Below are positions 34,920 through 43,557 of a stretch of DNA of 64,000 bases, piece by piece. The notes beneath the pieces are model-generated. The model had not been told where the DNA came from, made no database searches, and saw nothing but the letters and a program-made list of their open reading frames with translations. Location of the stretch: positions 11,377 through 75,376 of the forward strand of contig JBIOVM010000027.1 in NCBI GenBank assembly GCA_044867785.1. The letters are read 5' to 3'. Position 1 is the first letter of the stretch. Each line of letters starts with the position of its first letter. The translations under genes and the position numbers were made by a program. The stretch comes from DASRDR01 sp044867785. GTDB lineage: Bacteria > Methylomirabilota > Methylomirabilia > Rokubacteriales > DASRDR01.

Positions 34920-36439
34920 CGCGCCCGCCGCTCCCGTCGCCGGACGATCTCCACAATCGCGCGCTGATCGAGCAGGTCCGGCCCCCGGGCTGGCGAAACC
35001 CGGAGCCGGCCCGACGCTACCACCTCGTCGTGGTCGGCGCGGGAACGGCGGGCCTCGTGAGCGCGGCCGGAGCCGCTGCCCTCGGCGCCCGGGTCGCCCT
35101 GGTCGAGAGCCACCTCATGGGCGGCGACTGCCTCGTCACCGGCTGCGTCCCGTCGAAGGCCGTGATCCGCTCGTCCCGGGTCGTCCGCGAGCTCCGGGAC
35201 GCGGCATCGCTCGGCGTGAAGGTCTCGGGAAGCGTGGAGATCGATTTCGGCGCCGTCATGGAGCGGATGCGGCGCGTCCGGGCCGAGATCAGTCACCACG
35301 ATTCGGCCTGGCGCTTCAGCCGCGAGCTGGGCGTCGACGTGTTCCTGGGCGACGCCGCCTTCAGCGGGCCCGACCGTCTCACCGTGGATGGACGCACGCT
35401 GCGCTTCGCTCGCGCCGTCATCGCCACCGGGGCGCGGCCGGAGCACCCCGCCATCCCCGGCCTCGAGGCGACGGGATTTCTCACCAGCGAGACCATCTTC
35501 GACCTGACCGAGTCGCCCGGCCATCTGGCGGTCGTGGGGGGCGGCCCGGTCGGCTGCGAGCTGGCCCAGGCGCTCCGGCGCCTCGGCGCGGAGGTGACGC
35601 TCGTCAGCCAGGGAACGCAGCTCCTGCCTCGCGACGACCCGGAGGCCGCCGAGGTCCTGCGTCAGGCGCTCCTCCGGGACGGAGTCCGCCTGATCCTCGG
35701 CGCCGCAGTCGCCGGCGTCGAACGGGAGGGCGGGCGCAAGCGCCTGCGCCTCGACGCCGGAAGCATCACCACCGTCACGGCCGACGAGATCCTGGTGGCG
35801 ACCGGACGCGCGCCCAACGTCGCCGGTCTGGGCCTGGACGCGGCCGGCGTGCGCGCGACGCGTGACGGCGTGGTCGTGGACGACCACCTCCGGACGACGA
35901 ACCCTCGGATCTACGCCGCCGGTGACGTGTGCCTCGGATGGAAGTTCACCCACGCCGCCGCGGCCGCCGCGCGCATCGTCGTTCGGAACGCGCTCTTCGG
36001 GCCGGTCGCGCGGCGCCGGCTGAGTCGCCTCGTGATGCCGTGGTGCACCTACACGGACCCCGAGGTCGCCCGGATCGGCTGGAGCGAGCGGGAGGCGCGC
36101 GAGCGCGGAGTCGCCGTCGACACGCTCGTCCATCCCATGGGCGACGTGGACCGCGCGATCACCGACGGCGAGACGGAGGGCTTCGTCAAGGTGCACGTGC
36201 GCAAGGGCCGCGACCGGATCGTCGGCGCCACGATCGTCGCGCGATCGGCCGGCGACCTGATCGGCGAGCTGAGCCTGGCCATGACCTCCGGGATCGGGCT
36301 GGGTCGCCTCTCGAGCGTGATCCACCCTTATCCGACGCGCGCCGAGGCACTGCGCCACGTCGCCGACCGGTACCAGCGGACGCGGCTGACCCCCGTCACT
36401 CGCGCGGCGCTGGGGGCCTGGCTCCGGTGGATGCGGTGA
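34916..36439 (+). CDS. FAD-dependent pyridine nucleotide-disulfide oxidoreductase (mercuric reductase-like)
   Basis: 507 aa. FAD site HLVVVGAGTAGLVSAAGAAA; redox-active disulfide C72/C77 in GGDCLVTGCVPSKAVIRSSR; NAD(P)H site LAVVGGGPVGCELAQALRRL; second FAD contact NPRIYAAGDVC; dimer-interface His region SVIHPYPTRAEAL. Both active-site cysteines are intact. The N-terminal extension of ~33 residues has no CxxC metal-binding domain, so a role as a true mercuric reductase is doubtful. In this operon it probably handles redox for the arsenosugar enzymes. GTG start overlaps arsS stop. Confidence 0.9.
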
Positions 36440-37188
36440 GCGGCGCGCGAGTCCACGATCCGCCTCGCCCGCCGGCGCGCGCCGGCGCCTGGGGCGGGCG
36501 CGTCGGCCTCGCCCTGCTCCTGCTCGCGACCGGCGTCCTCGCCTGGAGCCTGGGCCTCCACGACTGGGCGCGGCCCGAGCGACTCGCCCGGGCTCGAGCC
36601 GGGATCGCGGCCTACGGCCCCTGGGCTCCCGTTCTGTATGTGGGCGGCTACGTGATCGCGGAGCTCCTCTTCGTTCCGGCGCTCCCGCTCACGGTGCTCG
36701 GCGGCGTGGTGTTCGGACCGGTGTGGGGCGTCGTCTACGTGTGGACGGCGGCGACGCTGGCGGCCGCGCTCGCTTTCCTGGTCGCTCGCTACCTGGCCCG
36801 CGACCTCGTCCGGAGCCGGATGGACGGGAATCCCCGGCTCGCCGGAATCGACGCCGCGGTGGAGCGCCACGGCTGGCGAATCCTGTTGATCACGCGCCTC
36901 GTGCCGCTCTTCCCGTTCAATCTCCAGAACTTCGCCTACGGTCTGACGCGGATCCCCTTCTGGACCTACGTCGGCATGACGGGGCTCTGCATCCTGCCGG
37001 GAACCATCGCGTTCACCGTTGCCGGCGGCGCCCTGTCGAGCGGCGGGAGCCCGGCGCGGATCGGCTGGACGCTGGCCGCGGCGGCGGTCCTGATCGTCGT
37101 CGTCTCCCTCGCGCCGCGATGGCTCCTGCGCCGCAGCCCAGCCGCGCAGGACCTCCTTCCACCGGACCGGCCGGAAAGCCGGGCATGA
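36436..37188 (+). CDS. TVP38/TMEM64-family (DedA-like) membrane protein
   Basis: 250 aa. A first transmembrane helix (VGLALLLLATGVLAWSLGL) is followed by the SNARE-associated/VTT domain: YGPWAPVLYVGGYVIAELLF, VLGGVVFGPVWGVVYVWTAA, a re-entrant RLVPLFPFNLQNFAYGLTRI and a last helix. TVP38 genes are common next to mercuric-reductase-like flavoproteins in arsenic and mercury loci; the family includes lipid scramblases and putative transporters. The GTG overlaps the flavoprotein stop by 4 nt. Confidence 0.88.
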   Translation: MSGARVHDPPRPPARAGAWGGRVGLALLLLATGVLAWSLGLHDWARPERLARARAGIAAYGPWAPVLYVGGYVIAELLFVPALPLTVLGGVVFGPVWGVVYVWTAATLAAALAFLVARYLARDLVRSRMDGNPRLAGIDAAVERHGWRILLITRLVPLFPFNLQNFAYGLTRIPFWTYVGMTGLCILPGTIAFTVAGGALSSGGSPARIGWTLAAAAVLIVVVSLAPRWLLRRSPAAQDLLPPDRPESRA

Positions 37189-37919
37189 GCCTCACGGTCG
37201 TCGTCCCCGTGCTCGACGACGCCGGACATCTCGCCACGCTCCTCTCGAACCTCGACGTCACGTGCCCCGGGGCCGAAGTGATCGTCGTGGACGGCGGAAG
37301 CCGGGACGGAAGCCCCGGCGTCGCCTCGCGACACCCGGGCGTGCGCCTCGTCTCCAGCGGGCGAGGTCGGGGACTCCAGATGAACGCCGGCGCGGCTCGT
37401 GCCCGGGGCGATGTCCTCCTGTTCGTCCATGCGGACACGATCCTGCCGCCGGGCACCTTCGAGGCCGTCCGCCGGGCGCTCGCGGACCCGCGATCGGCGT
37501 ACGGTCGCTTCGACGTCCGGTTCGACAGCGCCCGGCCGGTGCTCCGCGTGATCGCCGCCCTCATGAACCTCCGCTCGCGCCTCACCGGGATCTGCACCGG
37601 GGACCAGGCCATCTTCGCTCGGCGCGCGTCCTTCGAGGCGCTCGGCGGTTACCGGGAGATCGCGCTCATGGAGGACGTCGACCTCACGCGGCGGCTCAAG
37701 CGCCTGGGCCGCCTGGCGGCGCTCCGGCTCCGGGTCACGACGTCCGCCCGGAAATGGGAGCGCGAGGGCGTGGCGCGGACCGTGGTCCTCATGTGGACCC
37801 TTCGCGCGCTCTTCGCCTGCGGCGTTGGGCCGGACCGTCTGCACCGCTGGTACTACGGAACCGAGGCGCCGCCGGCCCCGCGGGGGGAGGTCGACGGGAT
37901 CAGCTCCGGTGGTGCCTGA
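37185..37919 (+). CDS. Family 2 glycosyltransferase, TIGR04283-like (arsenosugar-associated)
   Basis: 244 aa. Nucleotide-sugar binding VVPVLDDAGHLATLL, DGGSRDGSPGVA, and DxD-type LLFVHADTILPPGTF; then ICTGDQAIFARRASFEALGG and LMEDVDLTRRLKRLGR. These match the TIGR04283 group, one of two glycosyltransferase families named for arsenosugar biosynthesis. The ATG overlaps the TVP38 stop (ATGA). It closes the five-gene operon. The 3' end overlaps the small membrane protein gene on the other strand by 20 nt. Confidence 0.9.
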   Translation: MSLTVVVPVLDDAGHLATLLSNLDVTCPGAEVIVVDGGSRDGSPGVASRHPGVRLVSSGRGRGLQMNAGAARARGDVLLFVHADTILPPGTFEAVRRALADPRSAYGRFDVRFDSARPVLRVIAALMNLRSRLTGICTGDQAIFARRASFEALGGYREIALMEDVDLTRRLKRLGRLAALRLRVTTSARKWEREGVARTVVLMWTLRALFACGVGPDRLHRWYYGTEAPPAPRGEVDGISSGGA

Positions 37920-38133
37920 CGGCGCGCTGACGGGCTTCACGCCAGCGTCGCCATCGGCTCACTCCCTCGACCCGGCTGGTCAGGAGCATCGCCGGAACCG
38001 AGAGGAGGAGGGCGATCAGGAGGGCCATCCCCAGCCAGCGATTCGTCCCGGGCCCGAACCACCGAACGGCGGCCTGTTGCAGGATGAGTCCCACCAGCAC
38101 CGCGCCCGACCAGAACAGCGCTCGACGTCCCAT
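37900..38133 (-). CDS. Small two-helix membrane protein, unknown
   Basis: 77 aa. Two hydrophobic helices: ALFWSGAVLVGLILQQAAVR and LGMALLIALLLSVPAMLL, with a basic cytoplasmic tail (RWRRWREARQRAVRHHRS). GGGAGGACGG precedes the ATG at about 10 nt. No family recognised. It is convergent with the glycosyltransferase gene and downstream of the NDH-like gene, 144 nt away. That gap shows no feature. Confidence 0.55.
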   Translation of the reverse strand: MGRRALFWSGAVLVGLILQQAAVRWFGPGTNRWLGMALLIALLLSVPAMLLTSRVEGVSRWRRWREARQRAVRHHRS

Positions 38134-38277
38134 GGCCAGCCGTCCTCCCTTCGCCCGGGAGCCCTCTCAGGCGGCAGGTTCAACCGTAGGCTGGCTTCAG
38201 CCCATCGCGCAAGAGGAGGGCTGGACCGCCACCTCGGCCCCGGGGAGCATCCCCGCGGAGCCAACCGGGTCGCGGGC

Positions 38278-39396
38278 TCACCCGCTCGCCCGGTAGCGGC
38301 GGACGAAGCGCCGGTCGATCCGATCCTTGAGCCACCAGGCCCAGCGGGAGTGGCTGACCACGCCGTGCCAACGGAGCAGCGCCTTCCCGTCCGCGGTGTT
38401 GAGGAGCGACAGGAACGTGCGCTGCGGGACGTACGAGACCGGCCGCCCCGCCCCGAGCGCGGCACGCAGGTTCCGCTCCAGCACCGGGCCCTGCCGGACC
38501 GCGTACACGCCGGCCTTCGGCGTGTCCGGATGCTCGGCCAGCGTGACGCAGTCCCCCGCGCCCCAGACGGGCGCGCCGTCCACCGACCTCAGTGTGGAAT
38601 CGACCAGCAGGAAGCCGCGGGCGTCGAGAGGCAGGCTCGCCCCAGCCAGGACCGCGGCCCCCGTCGCGCCGGTGAGCCAGATCACGAGGTCCGCCGGGAC
38701 GCGCGCGCCGCTCGCGAGATGCACGCCGTCCTCCGCCACCCGGCCCACGGTGGCGCCGGTGGTGACGGTCACCCCGCGCCGAGCGAGGATGCGCGCAGCG
38801 CGCCGGCGCACCGGCGCCGCGTAGCCGGGGAGCACATCCGGCGCCGCCTCGACGAGCGTGAGGGCGGGGCGCCCGCCGGCGACGCGGACGCGCCGGTGGA
38901 CGGCGAGCGCGACCTCGACGCCACCCGCCCCGGCCCCCACGACGACGACGTCCACCCGACCCCACCCGGCCGCGCTCACGAGCGAGTCGACGCGATCACG
39001 CAGCTCCACGGCGCGCCTCATGGGACGGATCGTCAGCGCATGCTCGCGAGCACCGGGGGCTTCGAGCCCGGCGGGCTCCGAGCCGACGTCCAGCGACAGG
39101 ACGTCGAAGGGAAGCCGCAGCTCGTTCGCGCTCACCGCGCGCCCCGCGACGTCGATCCACCCGGCCGCGGCCTCGACCAGCCGGGCGCCGGCCCGGCGGG
39201 CGAGCCACGCGAGATCGAGCGTCAGGTCGGACTCCGCGTAGACCCCCTGGAGATAGCCCGGCACCATGCCGGAGTAGTGGTGACGGAGCGTGGGCGAGAC
39301 GAAGGTGATCTCCACCCCAGCCGGCGGGCGCGCCGCGAGAGCCGCCAGCAGGTGAACGTGGGCGTGACCGCCGCCGACCAGGACGAGGCGCTTCAC
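38278..39396 (-). CDS. NDH-2-like FAD-dependent pyridine nucleotide oxidoreductase
   Basis: 372 aa. FAD site VLVGGGHAHVHLLAALAARP, NAD(P)H site VDVVVVGAGAGGVEVALAVH and second FAD contact GAPVWGAGDCVTL. The GGGHAHV form, with His after the glycines, and the SLLNTADGKALLRWHG C-terminus match the flavoprotein that is fused to selenide-water dikinase (SelD) in some bacteria; here it stands alone. There is no redox CxxC. GTG start, 46 nt after the peptidase stop. Electron acceptor unknown. Confidence 0.87.
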   Translation of the reverse strand: MKRLVLVGGGHAHVHLLAALAARPPAGVEITFVSPTLRHHYSGMVPGYLQGVYAESDLTLDLAWLARRAGARLVEAAAGWIDVAGRAVSANELRLPFDVLSLDVGSEPAGLEAPGAREHALTIRPMRRAVELRDRVDSLVSAAGWGRVDVVVVGAGAGGVEVALAVHRRVRVAGGRPALTLVEAAPDVLPGYAAPVRRRAARILARRGVTVTTGATVGRVAEDGVHLASGARVPADLVIWLTGATGAAVLAGASLPLDARGFLLVDSTLRSVDGAPVWGAGDCVTLAEHPDTPKAGVYAVRQGPVLERNLRAALGAGRPVSYVPQRTFLSLLNTADGKALLRWHGVVSHSRWAWWLKDRIDRRFVRRYRASG

Positions 39397-39442
39397 GTCG
39401 GAGAGGACGTCCCGCGGCTCGACAGCCTCGCGGGCTCGATCG

Positions 39443-41428
39443 TCAGGAGGCGCCCGGGGGCAGGTGCTCGGCGAACCACTCCAGGAGGATGCGGAACCGC
39501 GCGAGCCGGTGGCGCGGCCGCCCGGAGCGGGAGAGCTCGTGGTCCTCGTCGGGGAACCGCACGAAGCGGACCGGCCGGCGAAGCTTCTTGAGGGCGACGA
39601 ACAGCTGCTCCGCCTGCTCCATCGGGCAGCGGAGGTCGTCCTCGGAGTGCATGATCAGGAGCGGCGTGCGGATCTCCCGCGCGTACGAGAGGGGCGAGCG
39701 CTCGAGATACCACTTCATGTCGTCCCACGGCGGGCGGCCCTCGGCGTGCGACTCCTGGAACGCGTGGCCGATGTCGCTGGTCCCGAACATGCTCCACATG
39801 GCGTTCACGGCGCGCTCCGAGCAGGCGGCCCGGAAGCGCGGCGTGTGGCCGACGATCCAGCTCGTGAGGAACCCCCCGTAGCTTCCGCCCATGACGCCGA
39901 GCCGGTCCGGATCCAGGAAGGCGTGCCGGCGGAGGGCCTCGTCCAGTCCCGCCATCACGTCGGCGTAGTCGCCGCCGCCCCAGTCCCCGACCACGGCCCG
40001 GGCGAACGCTTCGTCGTAGCCCCGGCTGCCGCGAGGATTCAGGTACACGACGGCGTAGCCCGCGCCCGCGTAGACCTGGAACTCGTCGAAGAAGCGATGG
40101 CCGTACTGGCTCGCCGGGCCGCCGTGGATGTTGAGGAGCGCGGGGTAGCGCCGGCCGGCCTCGCGGCCGACCGGTGCCATCACCCAGCCGTCGACGGTGA
40201 AGCCCGCGCGCTCGAACCGGAAGCGCTCGGGACGCGCGAGCGCCACCTCGGCCTTCCACTCCCGGTTGAGGTCGGTCAGCTGCCGCTCCCCGGCTCCGTC
40301 GGCCCGGCAGACGAAGACCTCGGCCGGCGACACGTCGTCCGTCGCGCTGAAGGCGATGCGCGCGCCGTCCCCGGACACCGAGAAGCCCGTGACTTGGCGC
40401 GTCCCGCCGACGACGCGCTCGGGCGCCGCGCCCGGCGAGGTCGCTACGCGGTACAGCGGCACGTCGCCCGCATCCTCCACCGGAAAGAGCAGAGCGCCGC
40501 TCCGTCCCACCCATTGCGGCGCCATCGCGCCGATCATCGGCTCGCAGTTCCGGTCGAGGGTCGTGGTCAGACAGGCCGCCTCACCGCCGGCGACGGACAC
40601 CGCATGCACGCGATGGTGGCGCGACACCTCCCGGGGATAGGCGTGTCCGAGGTAGGCGACGAGCCGGCCGTCGGGCGAGAAAGTCGGCCAGGACACCGGG
40701 CCCGCCGTCGACGTCAGCCGGCGCGGCTCCCCGCCCTCGGCCGGGACGATCCAGACGTCGGCTGCGTTGTCCTCGTCACGGTCGCGATGGCGTGCGGCGG
40801 CGAACGCCAGCCACCGCCCATCCGGGGACCACGCGGGGTACTGGTGATCGTAGGGGCCGTCGGTGAGCTGGCGTGCCGCCCCGCCTCCCGCGTCGATCAC
40901 GAACACCTGGCGAGGCCGGTCGTAGGTGAAGCCGGTCCCGTTCGACTTGTACTTGAGGACGTCGATGATCCGGGGGGGCTTCGACCGCGCGCGCTCCTCC
41001 TCGTCCTTCGGCTCCTCCCAGCCACCGACCCGCGCAACGAAGGCGAGCCGCGAGCCGTCCGGCGACCAGGCGGGACTCGACACGCCATGCCGCTGGTCCG
41101 TCAGCCGAAGGGGCTCGCCCCCGTCCGCCGGAATCGCGTGAAGCTGGCCCTTGGCCTTGCGCTCCCGCTCCGACACGAAGGCGAGCCACCGCCCGTCCGG
41201 AGACCAGCGGGGGGCCGTGTCCCGACCCGGCCCGCGCGTGAACGGGCGCACCTCGCCGCCGTCCGCCCCGACCATCCAGATCGTGGAAAGGTACTCGTCC
41301 CTCGCCTCGGACAGCGTGGTGACGACGAACGCGACGCGGCGCCCATCGGGGGAGATCTGGGGATCGCTCACGAACCGGATCCGGAACAGATCCTCGGGCG
41401 TCATCGGGCGGCGTGCTGGCTCGGTCAT
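39443..41428 (-). CDS. S9-family prolyl-oligopeptidase/acylaminoacyl-peptidase-like serine peptidase
   Basis: 661 aa. The N-terminal ~390 residues are a WD40-like beta propeller with repeated PxWSPDGR strands (APRWSPDGRWLAFVSER, PAWSPDGSRLAFVARVGG, YPAWSPDGRWLAFAAARHRD). The C-terminal alpha/beta hydrolase carries Ser516 (GVMGGSYGGFLTSW), Asp598 (HSEDDLRCPMEQAEQL) and His630 (DEDHELS). No signal peptide, so cytoplasmic. It hydrolyses short or N-acylated peptides. All triad residues are present. Confidence 0.94.
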   Translation of the reverse strand: MTEPARRPMTPEDLFRIRFVSDPQISPDGRRVAFVVTTLSEARDEYLSTIWMVGADGGEVRPFTRGPGRDTAPRWSPDGRWLAFVSERERKAKGQLHAIPADGGEPLRLTDQRHGVSSPAWSPDGSRLAFVARVGGWEEPKDEEERARSKPPRIIDVLKYKSNGTGFTYDRPRQVFVIDAGGGAARQLTDGPYDHQYPAWSPDGRWLAFAAARHRDRDEDNAADVWIVPAEGGEPRRLTSTAGPVSWPTFSPDGRLVAYLGHAYPREVSRHHRVHAVSVAGGEAACLTTTLDRNCEPMIGAMAPQWVGRSGALLFPVEDAGDVPLYRVATSPGAAPERVVGGTRQVTGFSVSGDGARIAFSATDDVSPAEVFVCRADGAGERQLTDLNREWKAEVALARPERFRFERAGFTVDGWVMAPVGREAGRRYPALLNIHGGPASQYGHRFFDEFQVYAGAGYAVVYLNPRGSRGYDEAFARAVVGDWGGGDYADVMAGLDEALRRHAFLDPDRLGVMGGSYGGFLTSWIVGHTPRFRAACSERAVNAMWSMFGTSDIGHAFQESHAEGRPPWDDMKWYLERSPLSYAREIRTPLLIMHSEDDLRCPMEQAEQLFVALKKLRRPVRFVRFPDEDHELSRSGRPRHRLARFRILLEWFAEHLPPGAS

Positions 41429-41570
41429 CGGCCCAGTCTGCCTCTTTGAGGGCCGGCTCGGCGAACCGCGAGGCGGCCGGGGACGAGTCTACCATCGGCG
41501 CCGGCGGCCGCGGCGAGCCGCCTGCCGCGCGGCGCTACGGGGCGAGCGACGCGTGGGAGTGACGGAACGG

Positions 41571-42119
41571 TCAGCGGGACGGCTTGACCCGCCCTCCGCT
41601 CGACTCGTACGCCTCGACCGCTTTCTTCAGATCCTTGTACTCTGAGCACGGAAAGAAGCAGAGCTTGTCGAGGCGGCCCAGGTGCTCCTTGGCCTTGGGC
41701 AAGTTACCGAGGGCCAGGTAGGCCTCGCCGATGTACTCGTGCGCTCCTCGGTGCTTCGGGTCCAGGGCGAGCGCCTTCTCGTAGAGTGGGATCGAGGCGG
41801 CCGGGTCTCCGTTCTTGCGCACCGCGTAGGCGAGCCAGTTGTGGGCGTCCGCGTTGCGGCCGTCGCGCTTCACGACACCTTCGAGGAGCGGAATGGCCGC
41901 GCCGTATCGTCCCGCTTGGATCGCCTTGACGCCGGCGGTGTACTCCGGGTCCTCCACCTTCCCGCCGGGACCGTCGGCGCCGCCGCCCCCGCCTCCTCCT
42001 CCCCCGCCGCCGCCGTCGGGACGCGCATCGTGAGGCGCGGCAACGAGAAGGAGGAGAGCGAGCCCTAGGCTCAGAACGCCCACGCCGAGCGACCTGGCGG
42101 ACGGCTGTCGTCGGTTCAT
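41571..42119 (-). CDS. Exported TPR protein with poly-glycine linker
   Basis: 182 aa. A signal peptide (LGVGVLSLGLALLLLVAAPH) is followed by a run of 12 glycines, then three TPRs (YTAGVKAIQAGRYGAAIPLL, AHNWLAYAVRKNGDPAASIP, AHEYIGEAYLALGNLPKAKE). A CFFPCSEYKDLKKAVEAYE tail has two cysteines. TPRs imply a scaffold role in the envelope. The glycine run is encoded by GC-rich triplets that could slip in steps of 3 nt. The 140-nt gap to the peptidase gene shows no feature. Confidence 0.8.
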   Translation of the reverse strand: MNRRQPSARSLGVGVLSLGLALLLLVAAPHDARPDGGGGGGGGGGGGADGPGGKVEDPEYTAGVKAIQAGRYGAAIPLLEGVVKRDGRNADAHNWLAYAVRKNGDPAASIPLYEKALALDPKHRGAHEYIGEAYLALGNLPKAKEHLGRLDKLCFFPCSEYKDLKKAVEAYESSGGRVKPSR

Positions 42120-42289
42120 GCTGTGCCCTCCGTCGGACCCGCGCCTTCCCGAGAGCCGCGGCCCCCCGTTCTATTGAACGCCCGACTCGAGTATCGCGTT
42201 CCCGGGCCCGGTCGCCAAGCCCGACGCGACCCCGGCAAGCGAGCCGCCCGCGCCTCCGGACGCTCAGCGGGTTCGATCGGGCCGCCGCC

Positions 42290-42319
42290 TTGACCGGCAC
42301 CGACCGGCGTGGCTACAGT
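42290..42319 (+). promoter_or_regulatory. Sigma70-like promoter of the atypical acyl-CoA dehydrogenase gene
   Basis: TTGACC (42290-42295), 18-bp spacer, TACAGT (42314-42319). The ATG follows 43 nt later with GGGGGAGGG directly upstream, so this transcript has a normal leader. Lies in the 243-nt divergent gap between the TPR and dehydrogenase genes. Confidence 0.55.
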
Positions 42320-42362
42320 CGCGCCAGTCGCCGGGCACCCGACGGGTCCGGGGGAGGGTCGG

Positions 42363-43517
42363 ATGCGCTTTCCGTTGACGCCGGAGCAAGAAGCCGTCCG
42401 GGCGCGCGCCCGCGCCCTGGCCGACCACGAGTTCCGCGAGAGAGCGGCACGCTGGGACGAGCGCGAGGAGTACCCCTGGGACAACGTGAAGCGGCTCGTC
42501 GAGGCGGGCCTCATGGGCATGACGGTGCCGGCCGCCTACGGGGGACCCGGCCGGGACCTCCTCGACGTGATCCTCGCCATCGAGCAGGTCGCCCGGGTCT
42601 GCGGGGTCACCGGGCGGATCCTCGTCGACTCCAACCTCGGCGCGGTCGGGGCGCTCGTCCACTTCGGGTCCGAGGCGCAGAAGCAGAAGTACCTGCCGCG
42701 GGTGCTCCAAGGTGACAAGCCGGCCATTGCCATCACCGAGGCCGGCGCGGGCTCGGCGGCGGCCGACCTGGAGACCCGCGCGGAGCGCGCCGGCGACGCG
42801 TGGCGGCTCACCGGCTCGAAGCGGTGGATCACGGGCGCGGGCGTCTCGCAGACCTACGTGGTTCTCTGCCGCTTCGACGGGATCCCGGGGTCCGCGGGGA
42901 TCGGCGCCCTGATCGTGGACGCCGGCACTCCGGGCCTGACCGTGGCGCGTCGCGAGCGCGCGATGGGGATGCGCGGCATCCCCGAAGGCGAGGTCGTCTT
43001 CGACCGTTGCCGGATTCCCGCGGAGAATCTCCTCCTGCCCGCCGGAGGGTTCAAGCAGCTCATGGCCGCCTACAACGGGCAGCGGCTCGGCGCGGCCACG
43101 GTCGCGCTCGGCCTCTCGCAGGGCGCCCTGGAGGCGGCGGTCCAGCACGCCGGCGCCCGAGAGCAGTTCGGCCGGCCGATCGGGCACTTCCAGGGGCTCC
43201 GCTGGATGATCGCCGACATGGCCCTCCAGGTGGAGTCGGCCCGGCAGCTCATCTATCGGGCCGCGGCCAACGCGGGACCGGGCCTGCCCGATATGATCGA
43301 GGCCGCGATGGCCAAGACGCTGGCCAGCGAAACGGCGATCCGCGTCACCAACGACGCCCTCCAGGTCTTCGGTGCGAGCGGCTATTCGCGCGACCTCCCG
43401 CTCGAGCGGATGGTGCGCGACGCGCGGATGTTCACCATTGCGGGTGGCACTGTCCAGATGATGCGCAATCTGGTGGCCGGCGCGTGGCTGGGCCGCCTGG
43501 ACGAGCCGGGCCTGTGA
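42363..43517 (+). CDS. Acyl-CoA dehydrogenase-fold protein lacking the catalytic Glu (desulfinase-like?)
   Basis: 384 aa, ATG chosen because GGGGGAGGGTCGG precedes it. The acyl-CoA dehydrogenase fold is complete (MRFPLTPEQEAVRARARALA, AIAITEAGAGSAAADLETRA, REQFGRPIGHFQGLRWMIAD). Both possible catalytic glutamates are absent: the C-terminal site reads TIAGGTVQMM in place of YEGT, and helix G reads YNGQRLGAATVALG with Gln240 where others have Glu. Arg85 lies in RVCGVTGRILVDSN. Arg84 and Gln246 are, from memory, the signature of 3-sulfinopropionyl-CoA desulfinase, a non-oxidising member of this fold. A desulfinase-like or other non-dehydrogenase role is therefore possible. Confidence 0.85.
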   Translation: MRFPLTPEQEAVRARARALADHEFRERAARWDEREEYPWDNVKRLVEAGLMGMTVPAAYGGPGRDLLDVILAIEQVARVCGVTGRILVDSNLGAVGALVHFGSEAQKQKYLPRVLQGDKPAIAITEAGAGSAAADLETRAERAGDAWRLTGSKRWITGAGVSQTYVVLCRFDGIPGSAGIGALIVDAGTPGLTVARRERAMGMRGIPEGEVVFDRCRIPAENLLLPAGGFKQLMAAYNGQRLGAATVALGLSQGALEAAVQHAGAREQFGRPIGHFQGLRWMIADMALQVESARQLIYRAAANAGPGLPDMIEAAMAKTLASETAIRVTNDALQVFGASGYSRDLPLERMVRDARMFTIAGGTVQMMRNLVAGAWLGRLDEPGL

Positions 43518-43557
43518 CGAGCCGAGCGCCGTCGAGGTCGCGCCCCGCCGCTGCCAC

